Part shown: piece after piece, positions 50,928 through 62,621 of the stretch
How the letters are laid out: the number at the start of each line of letters is the position of its first letter
Numbering within the stretch: position 1 is the stretch's first letter
Assembly: GCF_040812015.1 (NCBI RefSeq)
Contig: NZ_JBFNXJ010000006.1
Coordinates: 1 to 64,000, forward strand
Origin: Chitinivorax sp. PXF-14
GTDB lineage: Bacteria; Pseudomonadota; Gammaproteobacteria; Burkholderiales; SCOH01
Direction: 5' to 3'
DNA length: 64,000 bases
Program-made: the position numbers and the translations under genes
Notes under the pieces: model-generated
What the model was told of the DNA's origin: nothing
Database searches by the model: none
What the model saw: the letters and a program-made list of their open reading frames with translations, nothing else

Positions 50928-53015
50928 TCAGTTGCTGAGAATGACGGGCAGCGTGATGGAGAACGTCTGGTTGTTGCCGGTGCTGCTCTTGACCTCGATC
51001 TGCGCCGTGACGCTCTCGGTCGTGCCGATCGCGGCGGTGCACTGCGCCGGGCTCAGCTCGCTGCTCCTGGCTAGCGTGAACGGAAAGATCGTGGCGCCCA
51101 GCGCGCGCGTGGCGGGCTTGGGCGCGCCATTGCCGACGTTCAGCGTGGTGACGCCCTGCAGCTGCATGGTCTGCACATCGCCGGTCTTGGAGAAGGTCAC
51201 CGTGCTGTCGGCCGGCAGGATATTGCTGTTGACGTCGCGTGCGTACAGCGCCACCGTCGTCGGCAGCCCGCTGCAGCTGACCGGAACCGGCGTGGCGGCG
51301 AGATCGGGATAGCCCGCGCCGCTCTGGGCAAAGCTCAGCGTCGGCACATGGCCCGAGAACACCACGGTGGTCTGCCCGAACACATGCATCAGCTTCGATG
51401 TCGAACACAGCCCCGAGCTCTGCAGGCACAGGCTGCCCTTGTACTGGCCATCCGGCCCGTCGTAGACGCCATTGCCGTTGAAGTCGATCGGGACATCGAC
51501 CCCCGCCGTGTAGACGCGGTCTTCATTGTTGTCGAGAAATGCCTCGCCGACACTCGTGCTGTTGCCGTTTACGTCCTTCATCTCGCTGGCGCTGTCGAGC
51601 ACGATATTGCCGTTCTTGTCGTAAAAGCTCTGCTCGCCGATTGCGTAGGCCGTGATCTGCACGCGGCCATTGCTGGCGCGCGGCTGCTGCGAGAACAGGC
51701 TGACGTTGCAGCCGCTGTCGACGGTCAGGCAGGTGCCGGTGCTGCCGTTGCCGATGCGGCCGCCGTTGCTGATGAAATTGACCGAGGTGCCATCGGGCAC
51801 CGGGTTGTTGAAATGGTCGGCCAGCCGCACCGTGAGCTTGTACTCGACACCGTCTACGTCCCACGCATCCTGATTGAAGGCCTCGACCGACAGCGAGAAG
51901 CTGTCCTGGTCGGCAATGCCGGTCGATACCGAGAGCCCGCTCGACTGCGTCGACAGCCCGCCGCTGCTGGCGATCACGCGCACCGGCGTCGGCAGGCTGC
52001 CGGACAGCACCGTTGCCACCGCCTCGCCCTGCGCATTGCTGATGCCCTGCGCCGTGGCATTGCCGTTGTCGAAACGCAGGCCGCCGGCGGTGGTGCTGAG
52101 GCTGAAGTTCACCGCCTGCCCGGCCACCGCATTGCCCTGCGCATCGACGAGCTTGAACGTGACGCGCGCCGATTCGCTGCGCTGCGCCGAGCCATAGCCC
52201 TTGAGCGCGATCACGCCGTCGGCCGGCGCCACCGCGCCGTATTGCAGCGATACCCCGCCCGGCGCGGCCACTGCCAGACCTGCCTGCTGGGCCTGTGCCA
52301 CGCCATCTATCGTCGCCGTGATGGTGTCGGTGGCGGCGCAACCCTTGTCGGTATAAGTGGCGCTGGCCACGCCGTTGGCGACCGGCGCGCTGGCATCGAG
52401 GCTGGCCTTGCCCGAGTCGGCGCACACTGAGTGGAAGTTAACGGCGACGGGGGAGGTGACCGGCTGGCCGTTGGCGCTCACCGCGATGCTGACGCCAGTT
52501 GTGCCATAGGCCGACAGCGCCGCCGTGCCGAGCTGCAGGGCGCCAAGCTGGATGCTCGTCGCGCCGATCTGGTAAGCCAGGCTCTGCGTCACGGTGCTGC
52601 TGCCCACGCTGGCCGACACGGTGATGCGCGCGGCGCCCTGGGCCTTGATGTCCACCGGGCTGACGCCGATCCTGGCCGTGCCCGAGGCATCGGTCAGCAC
52701 CGTGCCGCTGGCCGGCGAAAATTTCACCAGCGCCGCATCGGCCGAGAAGGTGACGATCTCGTTCGCCACTGGCCGGCCGTTGGCATCGGTCAGCACCGCC
52801 GACACGGTAGCCGGCTGATCAACCGAAAAGGTCGTGCTGCTCAGGCTGGCGACCACCTTGGGCGTACCGCTGCTGCCGCTGCCGCCACCACCATCGGGAA
52901 ACGGGCTCGGGCCCGAGCCGCCGCCACCGCAGGCGGTGAGCAGCAGGCACAAGGCCAGCGTGGCGAACGGGCGCTGGGCGGGAAACTCGGAGCTGTGCGC
53001 TGGGGGTCGGGTCAT
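50928..53015 (-). CDS. Lipoprotein with bacterial Ig-like (Big) domains
   Basis: A 695-residue surface protein. The lipobox LLTAC (Cys ~29) is followed by a Gly/Ser-rich linker. At least four Big-type Ig domains follow, recognisable as VSAVLTDANGRPVANEIVTFSA, ISVAVNGQPVTSPVAVNFHS-like, VTFKLVDAQGNAVAGQAVNFSL and LTVRLADHFNNPVPDGTSVNF. A segment with Asp/Asn-rich loops (FLDNNEDRVYTAGVDVPIDFNGNGVYDGPDG, ~495) looks calcium-binding. It is probably anchored in the outer membrane with adhesin-like or structural function. The ribosome site is weak. Confidence 0.85.
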   Translation of the reverse strand: MTRPPAHSSEFPAQRPFATLALCLLLTACGGGGSGPSPFPDGGGGSGSSGTPKVVASLSSTTFSVDQPATVSAVLTDANGRPVANEIVTFSADAALVKFSPASGTVLTDASGTARIGVSPVDIKAQGAARITVSASVGSSTVTQSLAYQIGATSIQLGALQLGTAALSAYGTTGVSIAVSANGQPVTSPVAVNFHSVCADSGKASLDASAPVANGVASATYTDKGCAATDTITATIDGVAQAQQAGLAVAAPGGVSLQYGAVAPADGVIALKGYGSAQRSESARVTFKLVDAQGNAVAGQAVNFSLSTTAGGLRFDNGNATAQGISNAQGEAVATVLSGSLPTPVRVIASSGGLSTQSSGLSVSTGIADQDSFSLSVEAFNQDAWDVDGVEYKLTVRLADHFNNPVPDGTSVNFISNGGRIGNGSTGTCLTVDSGCNVSLFSQQPRASNGRVQITAYAIGEQSFYDKNGNIVLDSASEMKDVNGNSTSVGEAFLDNNEDRVYTAGVDVPIDFNGNGVYDGPDGQYKGSLCLQSSGLCSTSKLMHVFGQTTVVFSGHVPTLSFAQSGAGYPDLAATPVPVSCSGLPTTVALYARDVNSNILPADSTVTFSKTGDVQTMQLQGVTTLNVGNGAPKPATRALGATIFPFTLARSSELSPAQCTAAIGTTESVTAQIEVKSSTGNNQTFSITLPVILSN

Positions 53016-53211
53016 CTTGTTCTTGGTCTGGGTTGAGGTGTTCGAATTCTAGACCGAAGCGCGCATGTTTGGCTGTCGGCGTGGTTACAGCCGGTGGGTT
53101 GGCACGGTGATCGCACCAATTAGAACAATGACATAGAGCAATGGCACTAAATTTGCTTCATGCAGGGCCGGCATTGCGTTTTCTACATAAATCGAAAATC
53201 AGGGAGAAATG
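53016..53211. other. Divergent promoter region
   Basis: About 195 bp between the Ig-like lipoprotein and the PEP-CTERM gene. It is AT-richer than the flanks and contains TTAGAACAATGACA near 53118. No assignable site. Confidence 0.35.
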
Positions 53212-54384
53212 ATGAAACAGCGAAATAGGGTTGCGCTACTCGCGTTGGTGATGGGGCTGTTACCAGTGGCAGCAAATGCCGTCGACCTCAGGAGTCAGTA
53301 TCGGCTTGAGGTTGTAAGGAATATGGCTGGTCAAGTAATTTCTAGTAACAGTAGCAGTTATGCCGATCTAGTGTCGATTAACAATAAGGGGCATATCGCT
53401 GGGAATCTTGTAAATAACGGCACTTACGCGGGAGCTTTTTGGGCCAGCGAAAATAGCGATGGCAAATGGAATGTAGTTAATCTCCCATTTTTGGATGCAC
53501 GAGGCGGGAACTATAACCGCGTTAATGCACTGAATGACAATGACCAAATGGTTGGCTACTCGACAGAATGGGCCTCTTCCTCAAATAGCAAGCAGCATGC
53601 GGCGGAATGGTCGTTGCTAAGCGATGGCCACTTTTTGACTACGTCCTTGCATCAAGGTAACTTCCAAAATACAAGTACCGCGAGCGATATTAATAATCTC
53701 GGGCAAGCTATTGGTTCTTCCTTTCCCCCTGGTGTACTGAGTCCTACTATGTTGACCGCCGGCTTTAATCCGACGCCGACAAATCCAGTTCCAACCGAGG
53801 GATGGGCAATCGCAAATAATGACATGTATGCAGGGTTGACAAAGATCGGCGGTTCTTCGAGGGGGTTTATCGTCGACCACAATGGCATTCATACAGATAT
53901 CGGTATTTTCGGCAAAGCTGCAACAGCTATCAATGACAATGGCTTGGCGACGTTCTTTGACTCGATTGATTACAACAACAACCATGTTGCCTATGATTTA
54001 CGATCGGCAGCGGTGTTGAAAGCTGGTGTGGAAGGAGCGATAACGCATGCAATGGGAAGCAATGCCTCTAGCAGCATTGTTGGCCAGTCTTTTGTGAACA
54101 ATCGTGGGCATGCATTTCTCACGCAGAATGAGGAAACATGGGACTTGGACCAAATTTTCTCTACTGGTGCAGGTCAACCGGGATGGTCCCATTTGGAAGC
54201 TGCGACGGATATCAACGATCGCGGCGTGATCATTGGGACTGGCACGTATTTGGATACGAATCATCGCACAATTGATAAAGCCATTTTTGTCCTTACCCCC
54301 GTCCCCGAACCCCAAACCTACGCCATGCTGCTGGCCGGCCTGGCCGTTGTCGGCTGGCGCGCACGCAGTCGCCGTCGCGGTTGA
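53212..54384 (+). CDS. AT-rich PEP-CTERM protein with HAF-like repeats
   Basis: A 390-residue exported protein. ATG 53212 follows GGGAG by five bases. The signal peptide ends near VAANA. The body has recurrent phrases such as SINNKGHIAGNL, ALNDNDQMVGYS, DINNLGQAIGS and DINDRGVIIGTG, the pattern of HAF-type extracellular repeats. It ends with the sorting signal VPEPQTYAMLLAGLAVVGW and RARSRRRG. The body is clearly AT-rich, whereas the last ~85 bases, coding the sorting tail, match the GC-rich host. This suggests a foreign body joined to a resident tail. Confidence 0.85.
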   Translation: MKQRNRVALLALVMGLLPVAANAVDLRSQYRLEVVRNMAGQVISSNSSSYADLVSINNKGHIAGNLVNNGTYAGAFWASENSDGKWNVVNLPFLDARGGNYNRVNALNDNDQMVGYSTEWASSSNSKQHAAEWSLLSDGHFLTTSLHQGNFQNTSTASDINNLGQAIGSSFPPGVLSPTMLTAGFNPTPTNPVPTEGWAIANNDMYAGLTKIGGSSRGFIVDHNGIHTDIGIFGKAATAINDNGLATFFDSIDYNNNHVAYDLRSAAVLKAGVEGAITHAMGSNASSSIVGQSFVNNRGHAFLTQNEETWDLDQIFSTGAGQPGWSHLEAATDINDRGVIIGTGTYLDTNHRTIDKAIFVLTPVPEPQTYAMLLAGLAVVGWRARSRRRG

Positions 54385-54402
54385 TTCGCAAGCAAGCCAA
54401 AA

Positions 54403-54426
54403 AACAGCCGGGCATGCCCGGCTGTT
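54403..54426. terminator. Bidirectional terminator between PEP-CTERM gene and clpB
   Basis: AACAGCCGGG (54403-54412), CATG, CCCGGCTGTT (54417-54426): a perfect palindrome with flanking A- and T-runs, serving both converging genes. Confidence 0.85.
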
Positions 54427-54448
54427 TTGATTACGGCACCATCCCCGC

Positions 54449-57034
<2,586 letters not shown>

Positions 57035-57106
57035 GCGTCGTTCTCCATTGGGCAGGCGCCAGGCAGATCGGACGGATCGAGGCACCCAAATCGTTCATGC
57101 AAAACT

Positions 57107-57134
57107 AGATGGGGGAGTCCATTGCCTTTTCAAG
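57107..57134 (-). promoter_or_regulatory. Sigma-32 (heat-shock) promoter of clpB
   Basis: On the minus strand CTTGAAA (57134-57128) is followed after 13 bp by CCCCATCT (57114-57107). This matches the RpoH consensus CTTGAAA-N(11-16)-CCCCATNT completely. Confidence 0.9.
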
Positions 57135-57210
57135 CCATTCCGGTTGACTTTGGTCAACCATAGGCCACTATTGCGGTCAATGACAGGCGGGAAGCGCCGG
57201 CGCTAAGCTG

Positions 57211-58071
57211 GTGGCTGATTCCGCACCCCTGGTGGCAGCTTTGGACGCAACGCGCGACATCATCCATTTTTCACACGCCAACGGTTTTCCGGCCGGCAGC
57301 TACCGCAAGCTGCTGGGCGATCTGGCGCGCGATTTCGAGGTCGGCTTCATCGAGACGATCGGGCACGACCCGCGCTACCCGGTCACCGATGGCTGGCCGC
57401 ACCTGATCGAGCAGCTCATCGATACCCTGGAGACGCGCTACGACCGGCCGGTGATCGGCGTGGGCCACTCGCTCGGGGGATTTCTGACCTTCCTGACTGC
57501 GGTGCAGCGGCCGGACCTGTTCAAGGCGGTGATCCTGCTCGACTCGCCCATCCTGGGCCGACTCAAGTCGGCGGGGCTGGCGCTGGGCAAGCGTTTCGGC
57601 TTCATGGAGCGCATCACGCCGGCCGGGGTGTGCCGCACGCGGCGGGCGGAGTGGGCATCGGTGGAAGAGGCCCACGATTATTTCCGCGCCAAGCCGCTAT
57701 TCCGCCATTTCGATGCGGATTGCCTGCGTGACTATGTGGAACACGGCACGGTGCCGACTGCGCAGGGGGTGCGCCTCAAGTTCGACCCCGGCATCGAATA
57801 CTGGATCTATTGCCATCTGCCCCACACCTACCCGCGCTACCGGCATCAGCTCAAGGTGCCGGCGGCCTTCATGGGCGGCCGGCATTCGCACCTGGTGCAC
57901 GCGCTCGACATCGCCAACATGCAGCGCCACCATGGCATCCGCTGCACGCGCGTGGACGGCAGCCACCTGTTCCCGATGGAGTACCCGGAATTGACGGCCG
58001 CTACCATCCGCCGGCTGCTGGCCGAGATGCTGGCGCCGGCAGCCGGCGCGCGGGCCGGCTCAGTCGGCTGA
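57211..58071 (+). CDS. Alpha/beta-hydrolase
   Basis: A 286-residue hydrolase from a GTG at 57211 (the next start would trim the N-terminus). The fold markers are FSHANGFPAGSYRKLLGDL (HG-type oxyanion loop), the nucleophile elbow GVGHSLGGFL and a late His in VDGSHLFPMEYP. The family resembles uncharacterised proteobacterial hydrolases; the substrate is unknown. Its 3' end overlaps the converging alr gene by 12 bp. Confidence 0.85.
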   Translation: MADSAPLVAALDATRDIIHFSHANGFPAGSYRKLLGDLARDFEVGFIETIGHDPRYPVTDGWPHLIEQLIDTLETRYDRPVIGVGHSLGGFLTFLTAVQRPDLFKAVILLDSPILGRLKSAGLALGKRFGFMERITPAGVCRTRRAEWASVEEAHDYFRAKPLFRHFDADCLRDYVEHGTVPTAQGVRLKFDPGIEYWIYCHLPHTYPRYRHQLKVPAAFMGGRHSHLVHALDIANMQRHHGIRCTRVDGSHLFPMEYPELTAATIRRLLAEMLAPAAGARAGSVG

Positions 58072-59139
58072 GTCGGCCCACTCGAAGCGGGCGCGCTTCA
58101 CATTGCAGAGGATTTCGTAGGAGATGGTGCCGGCGCGCTTGGCGACGGCATCGACCGGCACGGTCTCGCCCCACAGCTCGACCTCGCTGCCGACATGGGC
58201 ATCGGGCAGCTCGGTCAGGTCGACTGCCAGCATGTCCATCGACACGCGGCCCAAGAGGCGCGTCAGCCGGCCATCGACAGCTACCGGCGTGCCGGTGCCG
58301 GCCAGGCGCGGGTAGCCGTCGGCATAGCCGCAGGCCACGGTGCCGACGCGCATCGGCTTGTCGGCGACGAAAGTTCCGCCATAGCCGACGGCCTCGCCGA
58401 CCGGCAGCTCACGCACCGAGATCAGCCGGCTCATGAGCCGCATCACCGGCCGCAGGCCCAGCTCGGCCGCTGAGCGCTCGGCGAATGGCGACGAGCCGTA
58501 GAGCAGGATGCCGGCGCGGCCCCAGTCGCGGTGGGCGCGCGGATGGGCGAGGATGCCGGCCGAATTGGACAGGCTGGCTTCGAGCCCCGTGCCGCGCGTG
58601 GCCTGGTCGAAGCATTCGATCTGGTGTTCGGTGGTTGGCAGGTCGAGCTCGTCCGCGCTGGCGAAATGGCTCATCCAGTGCAGTTCACCAACCTTGCCGC
58701 TGGCTGCGAGCCGCTCGCGCATCGCTTGCGCCTCTGCCGGCAGGAGCCCCAGCCGGTGCATGCCGGTATCGAGCTTGAGCCAGGCATTGAGCGGCCTGGC
58801 TACCGGCGTGGCTTCGATCATTGCCACCTGTTCCGGTGTGGAGACGGCGAGCCATAGATCGTGCTCGTTGACCAGTGCGAGCTCGCCCGCTTCGAACACG
58901 CCTTCGAGCAGCAAGATCGGCTTCTGAATGCCGGCCTCGCGCAGCTGCAGCGCCTCTTCGATGCAGGCCACGGCAAAGCCATCGGCCTCGCCCATCAGCG
59001 CACGGGCGCAGGGCACGGCGCCATGGCCATAGGCATTGGCCTTGACCACGGCAAGCACGCGCCCGGCGTGATGGCGCCGGGCCACGCGGTAGTTGTGGCG
59101 CAAGGCGCCGAGATCGACGATGACGCGTGCTGGTCTCAT
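58060..59139 (-). CDS. alr: Alanine racemase
   Basis: A 359-residue PLP enzyme giving D-alanine for peptidoglycan or catabolism. The PLP lysine lies in AVVKANAYGHGAVP (~Lys33), the catalytic Tyr in GEAVGYGGTF (~Tyr253 region), and RVSMDMLAVDL is conserved. It is placed next to dadA on the same strand, so it may be the catabolic DadX-type enzyme; no second racemase gene is in the window to compare. A 12-bp tail overlap with the hydrolase gene is noted. Confidence 0.95.
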   Translation of the reverse strand: MRPARVIVDLGALRHNYRVARRHHAGRVLAVVKANAYGHGAVPCARALMGEADGFAVACIEEALQLREAGIQKPILLLEGVFEAGELALVNEHDLWLAVSTPEQVAMIEATPVARPLNAWLKLDTGMHRLGLLPAEAQAMRERLAASGKVGELHWMSHFASADELDLPTTEHQIECFDQATRGTGLEASLSNSAGILAHPRAHRDWGRAGILLYGSSPFAERSAAELGLRPVMRLMSRLISVRELPVGEAVGYGGTFVADKPMRVGTVACGYADGYPRLAGTGTPVAVDGRLTRLLGRVSMDMLAVDLTELPDAHVGSEVELWGETVPVDAVAKRAGTISYEILCNVKRARFEWADSAD

Positions 59140-59221
59140 GTTTCGGTCTTGATCGGGGATGGGGAGGGGCCGGCCGTTGCGGCCCGTCAGATACCGGCGC
59201 TATCGCACCGGCGAGGTGGAT

Positions 59222-59247
59222 GCTGCCGCGGTCCAGGCCGCGGCAGC
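59222..59247. terminator. Hairpin between dadA and alr
   Basis: GCTGCCGCGG (59222-59231) pairs with CCGCGGCAGC (59238-59247) just after the dadA stop. No T-run is visible. It may be a partial terminator or RNA-stabilising stem between dadA and alr. Confidence 0.55.
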
Positions 59248-59261
59248 CATGTTACCAGAGC

Positions 59262-60572
59262 CTAGCGGCTTTCCATCGCGTGCGCGGGCTGCAATTTTGC
59301 CGGCGCAGCCTGGCTGGTCTTGCGATAGCGCGCCATCGACAGGCCGTCGCTGCTGATTTCCGGCGTGCGGCCGGTGATCAGGTCGGCCAGCAGGCGGCCC
59401 GAGCCGCAAGCCATGGTCCAGCCCAGCGTGCCGTGGCCGGTGTTGAGCGACAGGTTGGCATACGGCGTGGCGCCGATGATCGGCGTGCCGTCCGGCGTCA
59501 TCGGGCGCAGGCCGGTCCAGAAGGTTGCGGCTGCGATGTCGCCCCCCCCCGGGAACAGGTCGTTGCACACCATTTCGAGCGTTGCACGGCGTTTCGGGTT
59601 CAGGCTCAGGTCGTAGCCCGACAGCTCGGCCATGCCGCCGACGCGGATACGGTTGTCGAAGCGCGTCAGCGCGATCTTGTAGGTCTCGTCGAGCACGGTC
59701 GAGACCGGGGTGCGGGCTTCGTCGCGCACCGGGATGGTCAGCGAATAGCCCTTCACCGGGTAGACCGGCAGATCGAGGCCCAGCCTGGAGACGAGCTGGG
59801 GCGAGTAGCTGCCGAGCGCGACGACGTAATGGTCGGCCTTGAGCACGACATCGCCGACACGCACGCCGGTGATGCGGCGGCTATCGCTCATCAGCTCGTC
59901 GATGTCCACACCCCAGCGGAAATCCACGCCCAGCTCGGCCGCCATGCGCGCGAGCTCGGTGGTGAACAGCTGGCAGTCGCCGGTTTCGTCGTTGGGCAGG
60001 CGCAGGCCGCCGGCGATCTTGTCGCGCACGGCCTTGAGCGCCGGCTCGGCCTTGGCGCAGCCGTCGCGGTCGAGCACTTCGAACGGCACGCCGCACTCCT
60101 TGAGCACCGCGATGTCCTTGGCGGCGCCATCGACCTGCTCCTGCGAGCGGAAGATCTGCAGCGTGCCCTGGCTGCGGCCCTCGTAGCCGATGCCGGTGTC
60201 GGCACGCAGCTGGCGGATGACATCGCGGCTGTATTCGGCGAGCCGCATCATGCGGCCCTTGTTCTCGTGGTAGCGCGGCTCGTTGCAGTTAGCCAGCATC
60301 GCCAGCATCCACTTGAGCTGGCGCAGCGTGCCGTCAGGGCGGATCGCCAGCGGGGCGTGCTGCTGGAACAGCCATTTGATCGCCTTCAGCGGAATGCCGG
60401 GCGCCGCCCACGGCGCGGCGTAGCCGGGCGAGATCTGGCCCGCGTTGGCAAAGCTGGTCTCGAGTGCCGGGCCGGGCTGACGCTCGACGACGGTGACCTC
60501 GCACCCTGCCTTGGCCAGGAAATACGCGCTGCTCACGCCAATCACACCACCACCAAGAACCAGAACCTTCAT
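59262..60572 (-). CDS. dadA: D-amino acid dehydrogenase, small subunit
   Basis: A 436-residue FAD flavoprotein that oxidises D-alanine to pyruvate, linked to the respiratory chain. The FAD dinucleotide fold is [50 protein letters not shown] and the C-terminal [22 protein letters not shown] are DadA hallmarks. The start at 60572 begins at the fold. The gene contains a run of nine G (minus strand; 59542-59550). It diverges from an Lrp-family regulator likely to control it. Confidence 0.96.
   Translation of the reverse strand: MKVLVLGGGVIGVSSAYFLAKAGCEVTVVERQPGPALETSFANAGQISPGYAAPWAAPGIPLKAIKWLFQQHAPLAIRPDGTLRQLKWMLAMLANCNEPRYHENKGRMMRLAEYSRDVIRQLRADTGIGYEGRSQGTLQIFRSQEQVDGAAKDIAVLKECGVPFEVLDRDGCAKAEPALKAVRDKIAGGLRLPNDETGDCQLFTTELARMAAELGVDFRWGVDIDELMSDSRRITGVRVGDVVLKADHYVVALGSYSPQLVSRLGLDLPVYPVKGYSLTIPVRDEARTPVSTVLDETYKIALTRFDNRIRVGGMAELSGYDLSLNPKRRATLEMVCNDLFPGGGDIAAATFWTGLRPMTPDGTPIIGATPYANLSLNTGHGTLGWTMACGSGRLLADLITGRTPEISSDGLSMARYRKTSQAAPAKLQPAHAMESR
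59542..59550 (-). repeat. Nine-base homopolymer inside dadA
   Basis: A run of nine C on the plus strand (nine G in dadA) codes Pro-Gly-Gly-Gly in [14 protein letters not shown] one-base slip would shift the frame of dadA. Confidence 0.85.
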
Positions 60573-60700
60573 GTCGCCGACTCCGCTAAAAACCATACAG
60601 TGATAAGGCGTAGTATATTGATGATGTGTTGGTGTTATTTGCCAATGATGCGTGTTGATTTGGTTGAAATGCTGGAAAAATTGTTTTAATGGAGTGAAAA
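60573..60700. promoter_or_regulatory. AT-rich divergent promoter region of dadA and the Lrp-type gene
   Basis: A 128-bp region much richer in AT than both genes, with several T/A-tracts, as expected for Lrp-type binding. No precise site can be assigned. Confidence 0.4.
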
Positions 60701-61189
60701 ATGAGAACTCGCCATATCGGCGTCAGGGAACTCGACCGCTTCGACCGCAAGATCCTGCGCATCCTGCAGCACGAGGGCCGCATCCCGATCACCGAGCTGG
60801 CCGAACGAGTGGGCCTGTCCGCCACGCCGTGCAGCGAGCGCGTCAAGCGGCTGGAGCGCGACGGCACCATCATGGGCTACTACGCGCGCCTCAACCCGGT
60901 CGCGATGGATGCGGCATTGCTGGTGTTCGTCGAGCTCAGGCTCGCCAGCAAATCGGACGAGATCTTCGAGGCTTTCAAGCGCGAGGTGCTCAAGCTGCCC
61001 GAGATCATGGAGTGCCATCTCGTCTCCGGCGATTTCGACTACCTGATCAAGGCGCGCATCGCCGATATGTCGCTCTATCGCAAGCTGCTCGGCGACATCC
61101 TGCTGCGCCTGCCGGGTGCCACCGAGTCGCGCAGCTATGTGGTGATGGAAGAGGTGAAGGAAGGCCTGGAGCTGCCGATCGCCGACTGA
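60701..61189 (+). CDS. Lrp/AsnC-family regulator (DadR-like)
   Basis: A 162-residue regulator with an N-terminal HTH ([44 protein letters not shown]) and a C-terminal RAM domain ([44 protein letters not shown]). TGGAGTGAAAA precedes the ATG. Being divergent from dadA, it probably regulates D-alanine catabolism as DadR/Lrp do. The Cys in TPCSERV is the usual family residue. Confidence 0.92.
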   Translation: MRTRHIGVRELDRFDRKILRILQHEGRIPITELAERVGLSATPCSERVKRLERDGTIMGYYARLNPVAMDAALLVFVELRLASKSDEIFEAFKREVLKLPEIMECHLVSGDFDYLIKARIADMSLYRKLLGDILLRLPGATESRSYVVMEEVKEGLELPIAD

Positions 61190-61211
61190 GGCCGGCCGCC
61201 GCAGCGCGCGC

Positions 61212-62555
61212 TCAGGCCAGCAGCTCGAAGCCGAACAGCTGCACCAGGCGGCCGTTTTCCGGCGTGCTGCCGAACACATCGCTGATCGAGTGGAAGAAGT
61301 GATGGCGATAGAACACCAGCCGGTTGAAGCGCATCGGCACTTCCAGCAGGGGCTGCCAGCCTTCGCGCCGCGCCTTCAGTCGATTGAATTCGGCGACCTG
61401 CCCACGCGGCAGCCAGCGGTGCTGGAAGGACTGGAACGAGGCATAGCCGGCCGCCCCGACCTGCTGCTGCGTCGGCCGTTGCTCCCAGCCCGTCTGCTGA
61501 TGGCGCCAGAACGTCGTGCCGCCCTGGCAATGCTCGGGCAGGCTCAGGTAGAGCACCGCCGCGAACTGGTTGAAGGCGCTGCCGCGCTCGTTGTCGACAT
61601 GAATGTCGGTGCGCGCGACCGAATCCGCGAGGCTGACGCGGAACACGCCGTTGTCCGGCGAGCGCCATTTGATCGGCTGGCCCAGTGCGCTGGCGATGCG
61701 TTCCATGATGGCCTGGCAGGGCTGGCCCACCGTTTGCAGGCCCGGATAGTTCTGCCCGGCGTAGCGTGATGCCTCGAAATCGAGGGCCAGGGCCTGCTCG
61801 CGGTAGGCTAGCGGGTCGATGAGCAGGTCGTCGATGATGTGCAGGTCGCTTGCTTCTTGGAAGCCGTCGATGTCAGCCTGGCTGGCAAGGCCGGACGAGG
61901 GAATGTCGCCGAATCGCAGCCGGCTGCTGGGGGGCGTGTTCGCCGCCGGCCGCGCAAAACCGAGGTTCGAGCGCTCGCGCAGCGCGGGTTGGCGCCGCAC
62001 GGCTTCGTGCCAGCTGGCGACGGCTGCCTCCAGCCGGTTGCCGCGATATTGCTGCTCGGCCAGTTGCGCGAGCAGCCCGGTATTGGCCGGCGCGGCCGCA
62101 TGGGCGGCTTCGAGCCAGCTCAGCGCCTGCTCATCCATGCCCTGGGCCTGCGCTAGGCCGGCGGCGGCACTGAGCGCGGCCGTGTCGCCCGGCGCGAGGG
62201 CGATCACGCGGCGGTATTCATCCAGCGCATCGAGTGGCGCACCCGAGCTGGCCAGCGCCTGCGCCAGGTTGAAGGCATGGCCGCGATGCCCGGGGCTGCG
62301 CGCGCAGGCTTCGCGCATCAGCGCAATGCCGGCCTGCGGCTGGCCCAGTTGGAACAGCGCGAGCCCCTGGTAAGCCTGCGCGTCGGCGTGGCCCGGTGTC
62401 AGGCGCAGCGCCTGCTGGTAGGCGCCGATGGCATCGGCGGCGCGGCCCTCGCGGTGCGCCGCCAGGCCGAGTTCGATCCAGTGGCGTGAGCGGTCTGCGG
62501 CGGGGCTCGCGGCCCCGTTGCTCGATGCTGCCTGACGTCGTTTCTTTTCACCCAT
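61212..62555 (-). CDS. TPR protein with a C-terminal 2OG-Fe(II) oxygenase-like (DUF6445-type) domain
   Basis: A 447-residue protein starting MGEKKRRQAASSNG (an upstream in-frame ATG is possible). Residues ~25-200 hold five tetratricopeptide repeats (HWIELGLAAHREGRAADAIGAYQQAL and so on). The C-terminal ~230 residues read YPGLQTVGQPCQ, DIHVDNERGSAFNQFAAVLYLSLPEHCQGGTTFW, RLVFYRHHFFHSI and GRLVQLFGFE. This is an H-x-D...H-type jelly-roll of the DUF6445 kind, probably a 2-oxoglutarate-dependent hydroxylase. The substrate is unknown; a protein target is suggested by the TPR part. It converges on the Lrp-type gene. Confidence 0.75.
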   Translation of the reverse strand: MGEKKRRQAASSNGAASPAADRSRHWIELGLAAHREGRAADAIGAYQQALRLTPGHADAQAYQGLALFQLGQPQAGIALMREACARSPGHRGHAFNLAQALASSGAPLDALDEYRRVIALAPGDTAALSAAAGLAQAQGMDEQALSWLEAAHAAAPANTGLLAQLAEQQYRGNRLEAAVASWHEAVRRQPALRERSNLGFARPAANTPPSSRLRFGDIPSSGLASQADIDGFQEASDLHIIDDLLIDPLAYREQALALDFEASRYAGQNYPGLQTVGQPCQAIMERIASALGQPIKWRSPDNGVFRVSLADSVARTDIHVDNERGSAFNQFAAVLYLSLPEHCQGGTTFWRHQQTGWEQRPTQQQVGAAGYASFQSFQHRWLPRGQVAEFNRLKARREGWQPLLEVPMRFNRLVFYRHHFFHSISDVFGSTPENGRLVQLFGFELLA

Positions 62556-62621
62556 GATCGGCCCTGGCTGGTTTGGCGTGGCCATTCTGCCATGGGGCCG
62601 CACGGGCTGGAATCGGTGGCG

